Positions 1 through 6,802 of a stretch of 13,502 nt of DNA are shown piece by piece. Below the pieces are notes generated by a model that was not told the DNA's origin, searched no databases, and was given only the letters and a program-made list of their open reading frames with translations. This DNA comes from an uncultured Flavobacteriales bacterium (GTDB lineage: Bacteria; Bacteroidota; Bacteroidia; Flavobacteriales_D; Sanyastnellaceae), in the NCBI GenBank assembly GCA_913057815.1, contig CAJXOV010000013.1, forward strand, positions 1 to 13,502, read 5' to 3'. Both the position numbers and the translations under genes were made by a program. Within the stretch, counting starts at the first letter, position 1, and every line of letters begins with the position of its first letter.

Positions 1-42
1 CCTCTCTATTCGTCGGCAGCGTCAGATGTGTATAAGAGACAG
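1..42 (+). other. Illumina Nextera index and Tn5 adapter (contamination)
   Basis: Bases 10-42 match the Nextera read-1 transposase adapter, ending in the Tn5 mosaic end (AGATGTGTATAAGAGACAG at 24-42). Bases 2-9, CTCTCTAT, match the Nextera i5 index S502. This is library sequence left on the contig end. It creates false peptides: the minus-strand reading gives a CLLYTSDAADE tail and the plus-strand reading gives MCIRDR. Genomic sequence starts at about 43. The match is from memory of the adapter set, but it is essentially exact. Confidence 0.98.
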
Positions 43-230
43 GACCAAAGTACACTACCTACTAAAATCACTCCGAAGCACCATAAGAACAAAAATCGTT
101 TTCTGTTTTTATTTCCTTCAGCTGGAAGGGGAGTTTGAGAAATGGCACTCCACAGACTTTCACTTTCTATTCCAGTCATGGATGAATCCTGTACGAGCCT
201 ATTTTTTATTTCTTGTTCTAACTTGTCCAT
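43..230 (-). CDS. Putative anti-sigma factor, single-pass membrane protein (3' truncated by contig end)
   Basis: About 62 genuine residues remain before the adapter begins. A soluble N-terminal part (1-45) includes ESLWSAI around residues 24-30, a short Trp-containing stretch often seen in Bacteroidota anti-sigma proteins. A basic patch NKNRKR (40-45) follows, then one hydrophobic segment (about 46-62), giving an N-in topology. The ATG at 228-230 lies 3 bases after the sigma-factor stop, so the two are almost certainly co-transcribed and translationally coupled. The size, single membrane segment and position fit a membrane anchor that holds the ECF sigma factor. The periplasmic sensor part is missing from the contig. 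Function is inferred mainly from context. The last 11 residues of the open frame (CLLYTSDAADE) are adapter-derived and must not be annotated. Confidence 0.6.
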
Positions 231-233
231 TTG

Positions 234-797
234 TTAACTGATTGAAAATCTATAATCTCCTAAGATTGCGTTTAAACTTTTAGGCTTTTCCTGAAGCCAA
301 ACTCGTGCTCTAGCTAATCTTTTTCTACTTAGGCTCACTTTAATCTGTAGCATTTCTGCAATCTCTTCATGTGTAAAACCATCTATAATAAAGAGGTTAA
401 ATACTTCATAATACTTTGGAGGCATGGTTCTTAAAAACCGAACTAGTTCTTCATTACTGAGTTGGTCTAACACTTCTGGACTAACTATAGGAGAATTCTT
501 CTCAGTCTCTATTTGAGAGTAAAAACGTGCCTTGCTACTTCTATTGTGTTTTATGCTGAGATTTATTAAAATTCTGCTTGTCCATGAATGAAACTCTCCT
601 TTCTGATCATCAAATTGCTCTATCTTATTAAAAATTAGAATAAATGCTTCTTGGAGAATGTCTTGTCTATGAGAAGTGTCTTTTAGGTATCTCCCGCATA
701 TAGCATTCAGATATGGAATTAAAAGGTCATAAAGCTCTCTCTGAGCATTATGTTCTCCTTTTAGGCATCCTAATATACATTCTTTCTTTACCTCCAT
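234..797 (-). CDS. ECF-type RNA polymerase sigma-70 factor
   Basis: 187 residues, the normal size for an extracytoplasmic-function sigma factor. Region sigma-2 spans about residues 10-88, with DILQEAFILIFNKIEQFD (46-63) as the -10-recognition/core-binding helix and FHSWTSRILINLSI after it. A linker (90-112) leads to region sigma-4 at about 115-170, with LRTMPPKYYEVFNLFIIDG and the helix-turn-helix FTHEEIAEMLQIKVSLSRKR, which would contact the -35 element. The gene precedes an anti-sigma-like membrane protein by 3 bases and follows a Cys-repeat lipoprotein gene on the same strand. The start ATG at 795-797 lies 9 bases after an 11-bp hairpin, so translation may be controlled there. The class is clear; the target regulon is not known. 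Confidence 0.9.
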   Translation of the reverse strand: MEVKKECILGCLKGEHNAQRELYDLLIPYLNAICGRYLKDTSHRQDILQEAFILIFNKIEQFDDQKGEFHSWTSRILINLSIKHNRSSKARFYSQIETEKNSPIVSPEVLDQLSNEELVRFLRTMPPKYYEVFNLFIIDGFTHEEIAEMLQIKVSLSRKRLARARVWLQEKPKSLNAILGDYRFSIS

Positions 798-806
798 ATT
801 TATTAT

Positions 807-837
807 AACTAGGAGGCCTTTTTAATGCCCCCTAGTT
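807..837 (-). promoter_or_regulatory. Hairpin in the sigma-factor leader
   Basis: Arms 807-817 and 827-837 pair over 11 bp around a 9-base loop. In the minus-strand RNA the arms are AACTAGGGGGC and GCCTCCTAGTT, with one G-U pair. In plus-strand RNA the same position would be an A-C mismatch, so the structure is better on the minus strand. No U-run follows (ATAATAAAT, then ATG), so it is a poor intrinsic terminator for the upstream lipoprotein gene. The second arm contains CCTCC, which could instead pair with GGAGG at 795-791, directly over the sigma start codon. The role is inferred. Confidence 0.5.
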
Positions 838-879
838 AAATATTTAATCTTTTATAAGTGTCCTAATTGATTCTGCTTT

Positions 880-1788
880 TTAGTTACAATCATCTGGATC
901 AGTACCTATTCTCCACCATGTCCAACTGCTAGCAACAAATTGTAAGTCGATCACATTACACTCACATGAAAATTCAACATCATTCACTGATTCGTTACCG
1001 AAGTTTAAATCTACAGTTAGCACATTGTCTACAAAGGTATAGTCGTTCGTTCCGGGAATAGCATCAGCTAAAGTCATACCTGCCCAATCACAAGATGCAC
1101 CGTCCGTGCAATAATATGTATACCTAATTCCATCTATAAACTCATACATAGTATTCGGTGGAAGTTCAGCTCCTCCTGCATTTTCCAAAAGCCACTTTCC
1201 ATCAATAGGACATAATTGAGATTGATTTTCAACACAATCACAGTCAGCAGAAACAGTTCCCCATCCTCCCTGACAAGGATCTCCTATGTTACCTAGTCCT
1301 GGACAATCCTCTACAATTACATTCTCTTCACATTCACAGTTGGAATTAACTACTCCAGAATTACCCCCTGCGCTAGTACAACCATCCCCAATATTGGCTT
1401 GTAACCCTGGACAGTCATATTGGTTAGAATACTCAACACAATCACAATCGGAATTTACATATCCAACAAACGCTCCAGTTTGACAATCATCTTCAAAATT
1501 TAACTGAAGATCAGGACAGTCAAAATCTACAGTGCCAACTACACATGCACAATCTTCACTTATTGTTCCTTGTTCATCATTCGTTGTCCAACATTCGGCT
1601 CCAATAAAACCACTTGGATAGTTGTCATTGGCTCCTGTTAACTCTTCACAGAAATTTTCTTCACCTCCACCATTTTGACCATTCGGCACGGTTACTTGTT
1701 GATCTAAGTTCTCTTCTTCACATGATGCTAAAAAGAACAGAAAGCTGAAGCATAAAACTGATATACTAATGTTCACTATATTTTTCAT
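880..1788 (-). CDS. Cysteine-repeat lipoprotein with C-terminal lipocalin-like domain
   Basis: 302 residues. A lipoprotein signal (1-22) ends in the lipobox LASC with Cys23 as the lipidated residue. EEEN follows; acidic residues just after the Cys are associated with surface export of Bacteroidota lipoproteins. Residues 57-187 hold one degenerate and three clear repeats of about 30 residues with the pattern DCPxLxxNxGDxC...GxVxxDCxCxE (90-119, 125-155, 160-187). The even Cys spacing suggests disulfide-bonded modules. Residues 193-302 begin CPIDGKWLL, as in lipocalin-like domains, and contain three further Cys pairs or clusters. It lies upstream of an ECF sigma gene on the same strand with an 82-base gap, so it may belong to that regulatory unit or be its target. 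I do not recognise a named family; the function is unknown. Confidence 0.8.
   Translation of the reverse strand: MKNIVNISISVLCFSFLFFLASCEEENLDQQVTVPNGQNGGGEENFCEELTGANDNYPSGFIGAECWTTNDEQGTISEDCACVVGTVDFDCPDLQLNFEDDCQTGAFVGYVNSDCDCVEYSNQYDCPGLQANIGDGCTSAGGNSGVVNSNCECEENVIVEDCPGLGNIGDPCQGGWGTVSADCDCVENQSQLCPIDGKWLLENAGGAELPPNTMYEFIDGIRYTYYCTDGASCDWAGMTLADAIPGTNDYTFVDNVLTVDLNFGNESVNDVEFSCECNVIDLQFVASSWTWWRIGTDPDDCN
1228..1620 (-). repeat. Tandem Cys-rich protein repeats in the lipoprotein gene
   Basis: This stretch encodes four tandem modules (residues 57-187) with conserved DCP, GD.C and DCxCxE positions. The repeats are diverged at DNA level, so they are old duplications rather than a recent tandem expansion. 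Confidence 0.75.
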
Positions 1789-2034
1789 TTTCTAATATTT
1801 TATTTGATTTAAAGAATTGGTAAAATTTAAGCGCTATACTTCTATTATCCTTTTTAAATCATAAACGTGACAACGGAATCAAACATTATTACTAAGCGTC
1901 TGATTTACAACCCCAACAATTTGTCTCATACTTTCATTTATACACTTCCAGCCTAACAAAGCCTAACCACTTCATCAATTAATCCAGCTTATTCAAAGAA
2001 TACTCATCCGCTAGGAGTGAATGTTTTTTCGGCT
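1789..2034. other. Divergent intergenic region, no gene seen
   Basis: It separates the minus-strand lipoprotein gene from the plus-strand oxidoreductase gene and must hold both promoters. I found no good TAnnTTTG box for the lipoprotein gene and no RNA-like hairpin. An AGGAG at 2013-2017 precedes an ATG at 2021 by only 3 bases and is probably incidental. Confidence 0.5.
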
Positions 2035-2042
2035 TACCTTCG
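2035..2042 (+). promoter_or_regulatory. -7 box (TACCTTCG) of the oxidoreductase gene
   Basis: One mismatch to the Bacteroidota -7 consensus TAnnTTTG. It ends 5 bases before the ATG at 2048, the same spacing as at three other genes in this window. This supports 2048 as the start and implies a leaderless or near-leaderless mRNA. Confidence 0.5.
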
Positions 2043-2047
2043 CCAAT

Positions 2048-3076
2048 ATGCGCGCATATTATCTTACTAAAAAAGGAACATCTGAAGAGTCCATAGAACT
2101 TAGGGAAGTAGAAAAACCAAAAGTTAAAGATGGAGATGTTTTGGTGAAAACCACTCACTTCGGATTGAACTTTGCCGATGTGATCATGCGCCAAGGACTT
2201 TATAGAGAAGCCCCTGCTTATCCTTTCATTCCTGGCTATGACGCTAGTGGAACAGTAGAAGAAATTGGGTCAAATGTAGATCCTGCACTCCTTGGCAAAC
2301 GAGTAGTACTTATGTGCAAGTTTGGAGGATACGCTGAATACATTAGCACTCCTGCTATGGGAGTAGCAGCACTTCCGGAATCGTTAGATTCGGCCACAGC
2401 CACTGCTTTAGGAACTCAGTACTTAACAGCTTGGTATATGGCGGTGCAACAGCAAAACATCCTACCTAAAGACAAAGTCCTTATACATGCAGCTGCCGGA
2501 GGAGTAGGTACAGCATTAGTACAACTCTGCAAATGGAAAGGAGCAGAAATTTACGCTACAGCTGGCAGCGCAGAAAAGATTCAATCTCTGGAGAAATCAG
2601 GAGTAAAAAAAGCTATTAACTATAAGGAAGAAGACTACTATTCATCTCTGAAGAAAGAACTCGGAAATGAACGCCTTCAAGTTACCTTTAACGCTATAGC
2701 TGGCTCTACGTTTAAAAAAGACTTAAAGCTATTAGGTTCTGGAGGAAATTTCCACATGTTCGGAGCTGCCGAAAGATCTGGTCAGAAAGGTGGAATGTGG
2801 AGTACATTAGGTCTGCTGCGCAAAATGGGTCTAATTCTCCCCTTAATGCTAATGGGAAAATCAAGAGGTATTATAGGGACCAACATGCTTAAAGTTGCAC
2901 AACACAGACCAGAAGTATTGCAACGCGGAATGCAAGAACTCTTAGAGCTTCATAGCCAAGGCCATATAAAACCTGTGATAGGAAAGGTGTTTAAACATAC
3001 CGAACTAAAAGAAGCACATAATCTGCTCGAACAAAGAAAATCCAAAGGCAAGTTTGTGGTAGAGTGGGATTTCTAG
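2048..3076 (+). CDS. VAT-1-like NADPH:quinone oxidoreductase (zinc-free MDR family)
   Basis: 342 residues from ATG 2048. The frame is open from an ATG at 2021, but family members begin at MRA, and the -7-like box directly before 2048 argues for the shorter form. The N-terminal GroES-like substrate domain carries GLNFADVIMRQGLY and PGYDASGTVEEIG. The Rossmann domain carries the nucleotide-binding stretch AAAGGVGTALVQLC, where AxxGxxG favours NADPH. The C-terminal HIKPVIGKVFKHTELKEAHN and GKFVV match the VAT-1/quinone reductase branch. Structural-zinc cysteines of the alcohol dehydrogenases are absent. It should catalyse NADPH-dependent reduction of quinones or reactive carbonyls in the cytosol; the exact substrate cannot be read from sequence. 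It appears monocistronic. Confidence 0.88.
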   Translation: MRAYYLTKKGTSEESIELREVEKPKVKDGDVLVKTTHFGLNFADVIMRQGLYREAPAYPFIPGYDASGTVEEIGSNVDPALLGKRVVLMCKFGGYAEYISTPAMGVAALPESLDSATATALGTQYLTAWYMAVQQQNILPKDKVLIHAAAGGVGTALVQLCKWKGAEIYATAGSAEKIQSLEKSGVKKAINYKEEDYYSSLKKELGNERLQVTFNAIAGSTFKKDLKLLGSGGNFHMFGAAERSGQKGGMWSTLGLLRKMGLILPLMLMGKSRGIIGTNMLKVAQHRPEVLQRGMQELLELHSQGHIKPVIGKVFKHTELKEAHNLLEQRKSKGKFVVEWDF

Positions 3077-3210
3077 ATTCTAATATTTCTTAATTATAAA
3101 TGGTTAAGGATTAATTATTAATGCTAGATTCTAATGCTGGGGTTAATTGCCAATGCTTGATTCTAATATTTCTTAATTATAAATGGTTAAGGGTAAATTA
3201 TTAATTCTAA
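3076..3210. repeat. Direct repeats, 34 bp exact, 83 bp apart
   Basis: Bases 3076-3109 and 3159-3192 are identical over 34 bp (starting GATTCTAATATTTCTTAATT), and similarity continues weakly into ATTATTAAT on each side. Between them a shorter element, AATGCT(A/T)GATTCTAAT, occurs at 3119 and 3152. The first copy begins at the last base of the oxidoreductase stop codon. Confidence 0.85.
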
Positions 3211-3276
3211 GACTAGCTTAATTCGATCATATCTATTGATGCTGTTTTTAAACGGATCAAAGTCTGCGTGGTTACT

Positions 3277-3336
3277 TAGAATCCAGAATTAAACATTCAC
3301 CATTTATAATTGATCATTAAAACCCAGTATTAGAAT
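3277..3336. repeat. Inverted, diverged copy of the 3076/3159 repeat
   Basis: Read on the minus strand, this segment starts GATTCTAATACTGGG and contains AATTATAAATGGT and TTTAATTCT in the same order as the direct copies at 3127-3210. The two halves could fold into a long, imperfect AT-rich stem. The spacer (about 3211-3276) shows no gene. Confidence 0.65.
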
Positions 3337-3361
3337 CTCGCCACTAAAATCCCTACCTTTG
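3330..3361 (+). promoter_or_regulatory. Bacteroidota-type promoter for rluB
   Basis: TACCTTTG at 3354-3361 is a perfect TAnnTTTG -7 box. A TTAG at 3330-3333, about 20 bases upstream, resembles the TTTG -33 element with one mismatch. The start codon at 3384 leaves a leader of roughly 17 bases. Confidence 0.65.
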
Positions 3362-3383
3362 CCGCTACTTTCAGACAAATTTT

Positions 3384-4268
3384 ATGAAAAAATCGTTTAA
3401 AAAGGATTTTAAACCGAGAGGCGCAAAATCTACTGGTTCTAAAGGACCAGGCAAAAAAACATTCTCTAGAGCGGAAGCACCTGCTTCACTTACCCGAAGA
3501 ATTTCTAAAGACTACCCAGCAGCTAAGAAAATGGTAAAAACTCCCGTGGGAGACGAACCTATCAGGCTTAACAAGTACCTAGCTATGTGTGGCGTAGCAT
3601 CTAGAAGAGAAGCAGACGAACTTATTAAAATAGGTTTAGTAGAGATCAATGGCACCATAGTTACTGAAATGGGCTACAAAGTAAAACCTTCTGATAAAGT
3701 AAAGTATGATGGTGGTTTACTCACCATAGAAAGAATGCGTTACTTCCTATTAAACAAGCCTAAAAACGTACTTAGCACCGTAGATGATACTAAGGGTAGA
3801 AGAACGGTAATGAACGTAATTAAAGGTTCGTGCAGAGAGGCCATATATCCAGTGGGAAAAATAGACAGAATGACTACAGGTCTACTTCTGTTTACTAACG
3901 ATGGAGATATGGCTAAAAGACTTATTCATCCTAAAAATGGAGTTTCTCAACTCTATGAAATTCATACTCTTCAAAAAGTAAAATCTCCTCACCTAGATGA
4001 GATTAGACAAGGAGTTATGATAGGAGATGGAATGATGAGAGCTGATGAAGTAGCTTATGTAGGAGACGGAACTGATCCTCATAAAATAGGTATCAGAATT
4101 TCGAGCTCACGTAATAAAGCTGTAACTAAAATGTTCGAACATTTCGGTTACACTATTACTAAAATGGATAGAGTGATGTACGCAGGGTTATCTAAAAAGA
4201 ACCTTTCCAGAGGAGATTTTAGAGAGTTAACTGAAACAGAGGTTAATTTTTTGAAAATGATTCGATAA
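3384..4268 (+). CDS. rluB: 23S rRNA pseudouridine synthase, RluB/RsuA family
   Basis: 294 residues. Residues 1-58 are a Lys/Arg-rich, probably disordered extension common in Bacteroidota members. An S4 RNA-binding domain follows (about 59-105, IRLNKYLAMCGVASRREADE). The catalytic domain runs from about 118, with MRYFLLNKPKNVLSTVDD, the active-site motif YPVGKIDRMTTGLLLFTNDG (catalytic Asp161) and LIHPKNG. The enzyme isomerises uridine to pseudouridine in 23S rRNA; in E. coli RluB the site is U2605, assumed here by homology. RsuA or RluF specificity cannot be fully excluded from sequence. It has its own promoter and is separated from the next gene by 57 bases. Confidence 0.85.
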   Translation: MKKSFKKDFKPRGAKSTGSKGPGKKTFSRAEAPASLTRRISKDYPAAKKMVKTPVGDEPIRLNKYLAMCGVASRREADELIKIGLVEINGTIVTEMGYKVKPSDKVKYDGGLLTIERMRYFLLNKPKNVLSTVDDTKGRRTVMNVIKGSCREAIYPVGKIDRMTTGLLLFTNDGDMAKRLIHPKNGVSQLYEIHTLQKVKSPHLDEIRQGVMIGDGMMRADEVAYVGDGTDPHKIGIRISSSRNKAVTKMFEHFGYTITKMDRVMYAGLSKKNLSRGDFRELTETEVNFLKMIR

Positions 4269-4295
4269 GAGTTTTCCTACCTGAACCCCATACCG

Positions 4296-4303
4296 TATTT
4301 TTA
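4296..4303 (+). promoter_or_regulatory. Possible -7 box (TATTTTTA) upstream of the GT2-pyrC operon
   Basis: One mismatch to TAnnTTTG, with a T-rich element (TTTTC at 4272-4276) about 20 bases upstream. It lies 22 bases before the TTG start, the same distance as the rluB promoter from its start. Weak on sequence alone. Confidence 0.35.
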
Positions 4304-4325
4304 GCCCACCATTTTTAGAAAGAGA

Positions 4326-5045
4326 TTGAGTAAAAACCTAGTCATCATACCCACTTATAACGAAAAGGAGAATATAGAGTCTATTCTTCAGGTAGTTATG
4401 GACTTAAAAACAAGTTTTGATGTGTTGGTGGTCGATGACGGATCACCTGACGGCACAGCAGGTTTAGTTAAAGCGTTGCAATCAACTTTTCCTCAAATCC
4501 ACATATTAGAACGCAGTGGAAAACTAGGTTTAGGAACTGCATACATAGCAGGTTTCAAATGGGCCTTAGAAAGAGATTACGATTATATCTTCGAGATGGA
4601 TGCTGACTTCTCTCATAAACCTGCAGATTTAGAAAGACTTTTAGATGCATGCCATAACGGAGCAGACATGAGTATTGGCTCTAGGTATGTTCCAGGTGGA
4701 GATGTAAAAAACTGGACTATGGATAGAATTATCCTTAGTAAAGGAGCTGCTATTTATGTAAACTCAGTGCTATGGTTAGGCGTAAAAGACTGCACAGCAG
4801 GATTTGTCTGCTACCATAAAAGTGTATTGAAAGCTATAAATCTTGATGAAATTAGATTCATAGGATACGCATTTCAAATAGAAATGAAATACACTGCCAA
4901 AAAACTCGGTTTTAAACTGGCCGAAGTTCCTATAGCTTTCGAAGACAGAAAACTGGGAACATCCAAAATGAGCATGGGAATCTTCAATGAAGCATTCACA
5001 GGAGTGTGGAAAATGAGATTCGGTAAACTGGCTCGAAAAAAATAG
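4326..5045 (+). CDS. GT2 glycosyltransferase, polyprenol-phosphate mannose synthase-like (DPM1 family)
   Basis: 239 residues from a TTG start. No in-frame ATG exists before an upstream stop at 4302, and the next Met lies inside the conserved fold, so TTG is the best start. GT-A motifs are present: VIIPTYNEKENI (6-17), VVDDGSPDGT (35-44), the metal-binding DADFSH (92-97), GSRYVPGG (118-125), and FEDRKLGTSKMS near the C-terminus. It has no membrane segment, like soluble DPM1-type enzymes. It should move mannose or a similar sugar from a GDP-sugar to a polyprenyl phosphate at the inner membrane, supplying donors for glycan or glycoprotein assembly. pyrC starts 3 bases after its stop, so the two are in one operon. 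The sugar and lipid are inferred. Confidence 0.85.
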   Translation: MSKNLVIIPTYNEKENIESILQVVMDLKTSFDVLVVDDGSPDGTAGLVKALQSTFPQIHILERSGKLGLGTAYIAGFKWALERDYDYIFEMDADFSHKPADLERLLDACHNGADMSIGSRYVPGGDVKNWTMDRIILSKGAAIYVNSVLWLGVKDCTAGFVCYHKSVLKAINLDEIRFIGYAFQIEMKYTAKKLGFKLAEVPIAFEDRKLGTSKMSMGIFNEAFTGVWKMRFGKLARKK

Positions 5046-5048
5046 AAC

Positions 5049-6392
5049 ATGTCTAAGTATTTGATTAAAAATGGAACAGTAGTTAACGAAGGGACTCGTC
5101 AAGCTGCTGACATTCTCATAGAAAATGAATTCATTTCTAAAATAGCTCCGGCCGGAACTATAACAGCTGAAGAATATACAGAAGTGATAGATGCCACTGG
5201 TAAATTTATCATTCCAGGAATGATAGATGATCAAGTTCACTTTCGTGAGCCAGGCTTAACTCATAAAGCAGAAATAGCTACAGAATCTGCTGCTGCGGTA
5301 GCTGGAGGAATTACAACATACATGGAAATGCCTAATACTGTTCCACAGGCATTGACCCAAGAACTATTGCAACGCAAATATGACCGGGCTGCAGAAGTAT
5401 CTATGGCCAATTACTCCTTTTTTATGGGAGCCAGTAACGATAATTTAGAAGAAGTACTGAAGACCAACGCTAAGGATGTGTGTGGAATTAAAGTATTTAT
5501 GGGGTCCTCTACTGGAAACATGCTTGTAGATAAAGAAGAAGTACTTCACAGAATTTTTTGCGAAAGTGATATGCTGGTGGCTACGCACTGTGAAGAAGAA
5601 GCCATTATTAGAAAGAACACTGCTATTTATAAGGAAAAATATGGTGAAGATGTGCCTATTCAATCTCACCCTATTATTAGAAGTGTAGAAGCATGCTATG
5701 CATCTTCATCTAAAGCAGTAGATTTAGCTACGAAGTGTGATGCTAGGCTTCATATCTTACATATTTCTACAGCTAAGGAACTAGACCTTTTCAGAAACGA
5801 TATTTCACTAGGCGAAAAGAGAATTACTGCTGAAGCGTGCATTCACCATTTATGGTTTACAGATGCTCAGTATGCAGATAAAGGCACGTTCATTAAATGG
5901 AATCCTGCAGTAAAAGCAGAAAGTGATAGAGAAGCTATTAGAGCTGCTGTAAACTCTGGAAAAATCGATGTAATAGCTACAGATCACGCACCTCACACTC
6001 TGGAAGAAAAGAACAATTCATACTTCTCTGCTCCTTCAGGAGGACCGCTTGTCCAACATGCTGTTCCTGCCTTGTTCCAAATGATGCATGAAGGTGTGTT
6101 TACTATGGAAACTATCGTAGAAAAAACGAGTCATGCACTGGCAGAGTGCTTTCAAATAGATAAAAGAGGATACATAAGAGAAGGATATTTTGCGGATTTA
6201 GCTATCATTAACCCTGATGCTGATTATTTAGTAGAAAAGTCCAATATTCTATATAAATGCGGGTGGTCTCCATTCGAAGGTCAAAAATTCAATTATGCCG
6301 TAGATTCTACTTTCGTTAGTGGACATTTAGCATGGCATAAAGGAAAACTGAACAAGAAAGAAATGGGTAAACGCGTTACCTTTAATAGATGA
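5049..6392 (+). CDS. pyrC: Dihydroorotase
   Basis: 447 residues, a type I-sized amidohydrolase. It cyclises N-carbamoyl-aspartate to dihydroorotate, the third step of pyrimidine synthesis, in the cytosol. The metal-site motif reads DDQVHFREPG (60-69): His64 and Arg66 are present, but the usual first His of HxHxR is Gln62. Other ligands or candidates are Lys148 in GIKVFMGSSTGN (possible carboxylated lysine), His180 in ATHCEEE, His235/His238 in HILHIS, and Asp312 in ATDHAPH. The C-terminal PFEG (408-411) and GHLAWHKGKL (425-434) are typical. It follows the GT2 gene by 3 bases, and its TGA stop overlaps the next ATG (ATGA). Alternative amidohydrolases such as allantoinase or hydantoinase fit less well. 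Confidence 0.9.
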   Translation: MSKYLIKNGTVVNEGTRQAADILIENEFISKIAPAGTITAEEYTEVIDATGKFIIPGMIDDQVHFREPGLTHKAEIATESAAAVAGGITTYMEMPNTVPQALTQELLQRKYDRAAEVSMANYSFFMGASNDNLEEVLKTNAKDVCGIKVFMGSSTGNMLVDKEEVLHRIFCESDMLVATHCEEEAIIRKNTAIYKEKYGEDVPIQSHPIIRSVEACYASSSKAVDLATKCDARLHILHISTAKELDLFRNDISLGEKRITAEACIHHLWFTDAQYADKGTFIKWNPAVKAESDREAIRAAVNSGKIDVIATDHAPHTLEEKNNSYFSAPSGGPLVQHAVPALFQMMHEGVFTMETIVEKTSHALAECFQIDKRGYIREGYFADLAIINPDADYLVEKSNILYKCGWSPFEGQKFNYAVDSTFVSGHLAWHKGKLNKKEMGKRVTFNR

Positions 6393-6802
6393 TACGTTTA
6401 GTAATAGCTTTATTCTTATTGACTTTGATCGGTTGTGATCAAAAGCCTGATTTAAACAGAGTTCCTCCGGCACCAGAAAACCTGATGACCGAAGAAGAGT
6501 TTACTCAGGTAATGGTAGATGTAGAAATTTTAGAAGCCACTCTTAAGCTAAAGCTCATCCGTAAACCCGACTTGAAAGATAGAATTTTGGTTTACTATGA
6601 TCAGATTTTTGAGAAAAACGGAATTACAGAAAAACAGTTCAGAGACAATTTAGATTTCTATACCAACCAAGCTGTTCGAATAGCTGTAGTTTATGATTCT
6701 GTTCAAGTAAGATTGAGTAGAATGAAAAAGGAGCTGGAAATCTTGACCGATTCTACAGATGTTCAGGAAAGTCCGAAAAGAAAGCTGAAGCATTCTGAAT
6801 AG
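6389..6802 (+). CDS. DUF4296 lipoprotein
   Basis: 137 residues. A short signal peptide ends in the lipobox LIGC with Cys16, followed by DQKPD, so it is a lipoprotein and the acidic +2 residue suggests outer-membrane or surface location. Residues about 23-120 match the helical DUF4296 pattern (APENLMTEEEFTQVMVDVEI, then YYDQIFEKNGITEKQFRDNL, then YDSVQVRL). In Bacteroidota this family is commonly found next to dihydroorotase; the function is unknown. The start overlaps the pyrC stop by 4 bases. The last 50 bases overlap the 3' end of the convergent epimerase gene. The tail is highly charged (ESPKRKLKHSE). Confidence 0.85.
   Translation: MIRLVIALFLLTLIGCDQKPDLNRVPPAPENLMTEEEFTQVMVDVEILEATLKLKLIRKPDLKDRILVYYDQIFEKNGITEKQFRDNLDFYTNQAVRIAVVYDSVQVRLSRMKKELEILTDSTDVQESPKRKLKHSE

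Noticed and set aside
6-42. C-terminal CLLYTSDAADE of the anti-sigma frame and plus-strand MCIRDR frame
   Set aside because: Both are translations of Nextera adapter sequence, not genomic coding.
2021-2047. Upstream ATG start for the oxidoreductase with AGGAG 3 bases before it
   Set aside because: The spacing is too short for a ribosome site, the added residues do not match the family, and the -7-like box lies inside this stretch, so transcripts would start after it.
3076-3336. CRISPR-like array
   Set aside because: Only two exact repeats with no regular spacer set, internal sub-repeats and an inverted copy; no cas genes.
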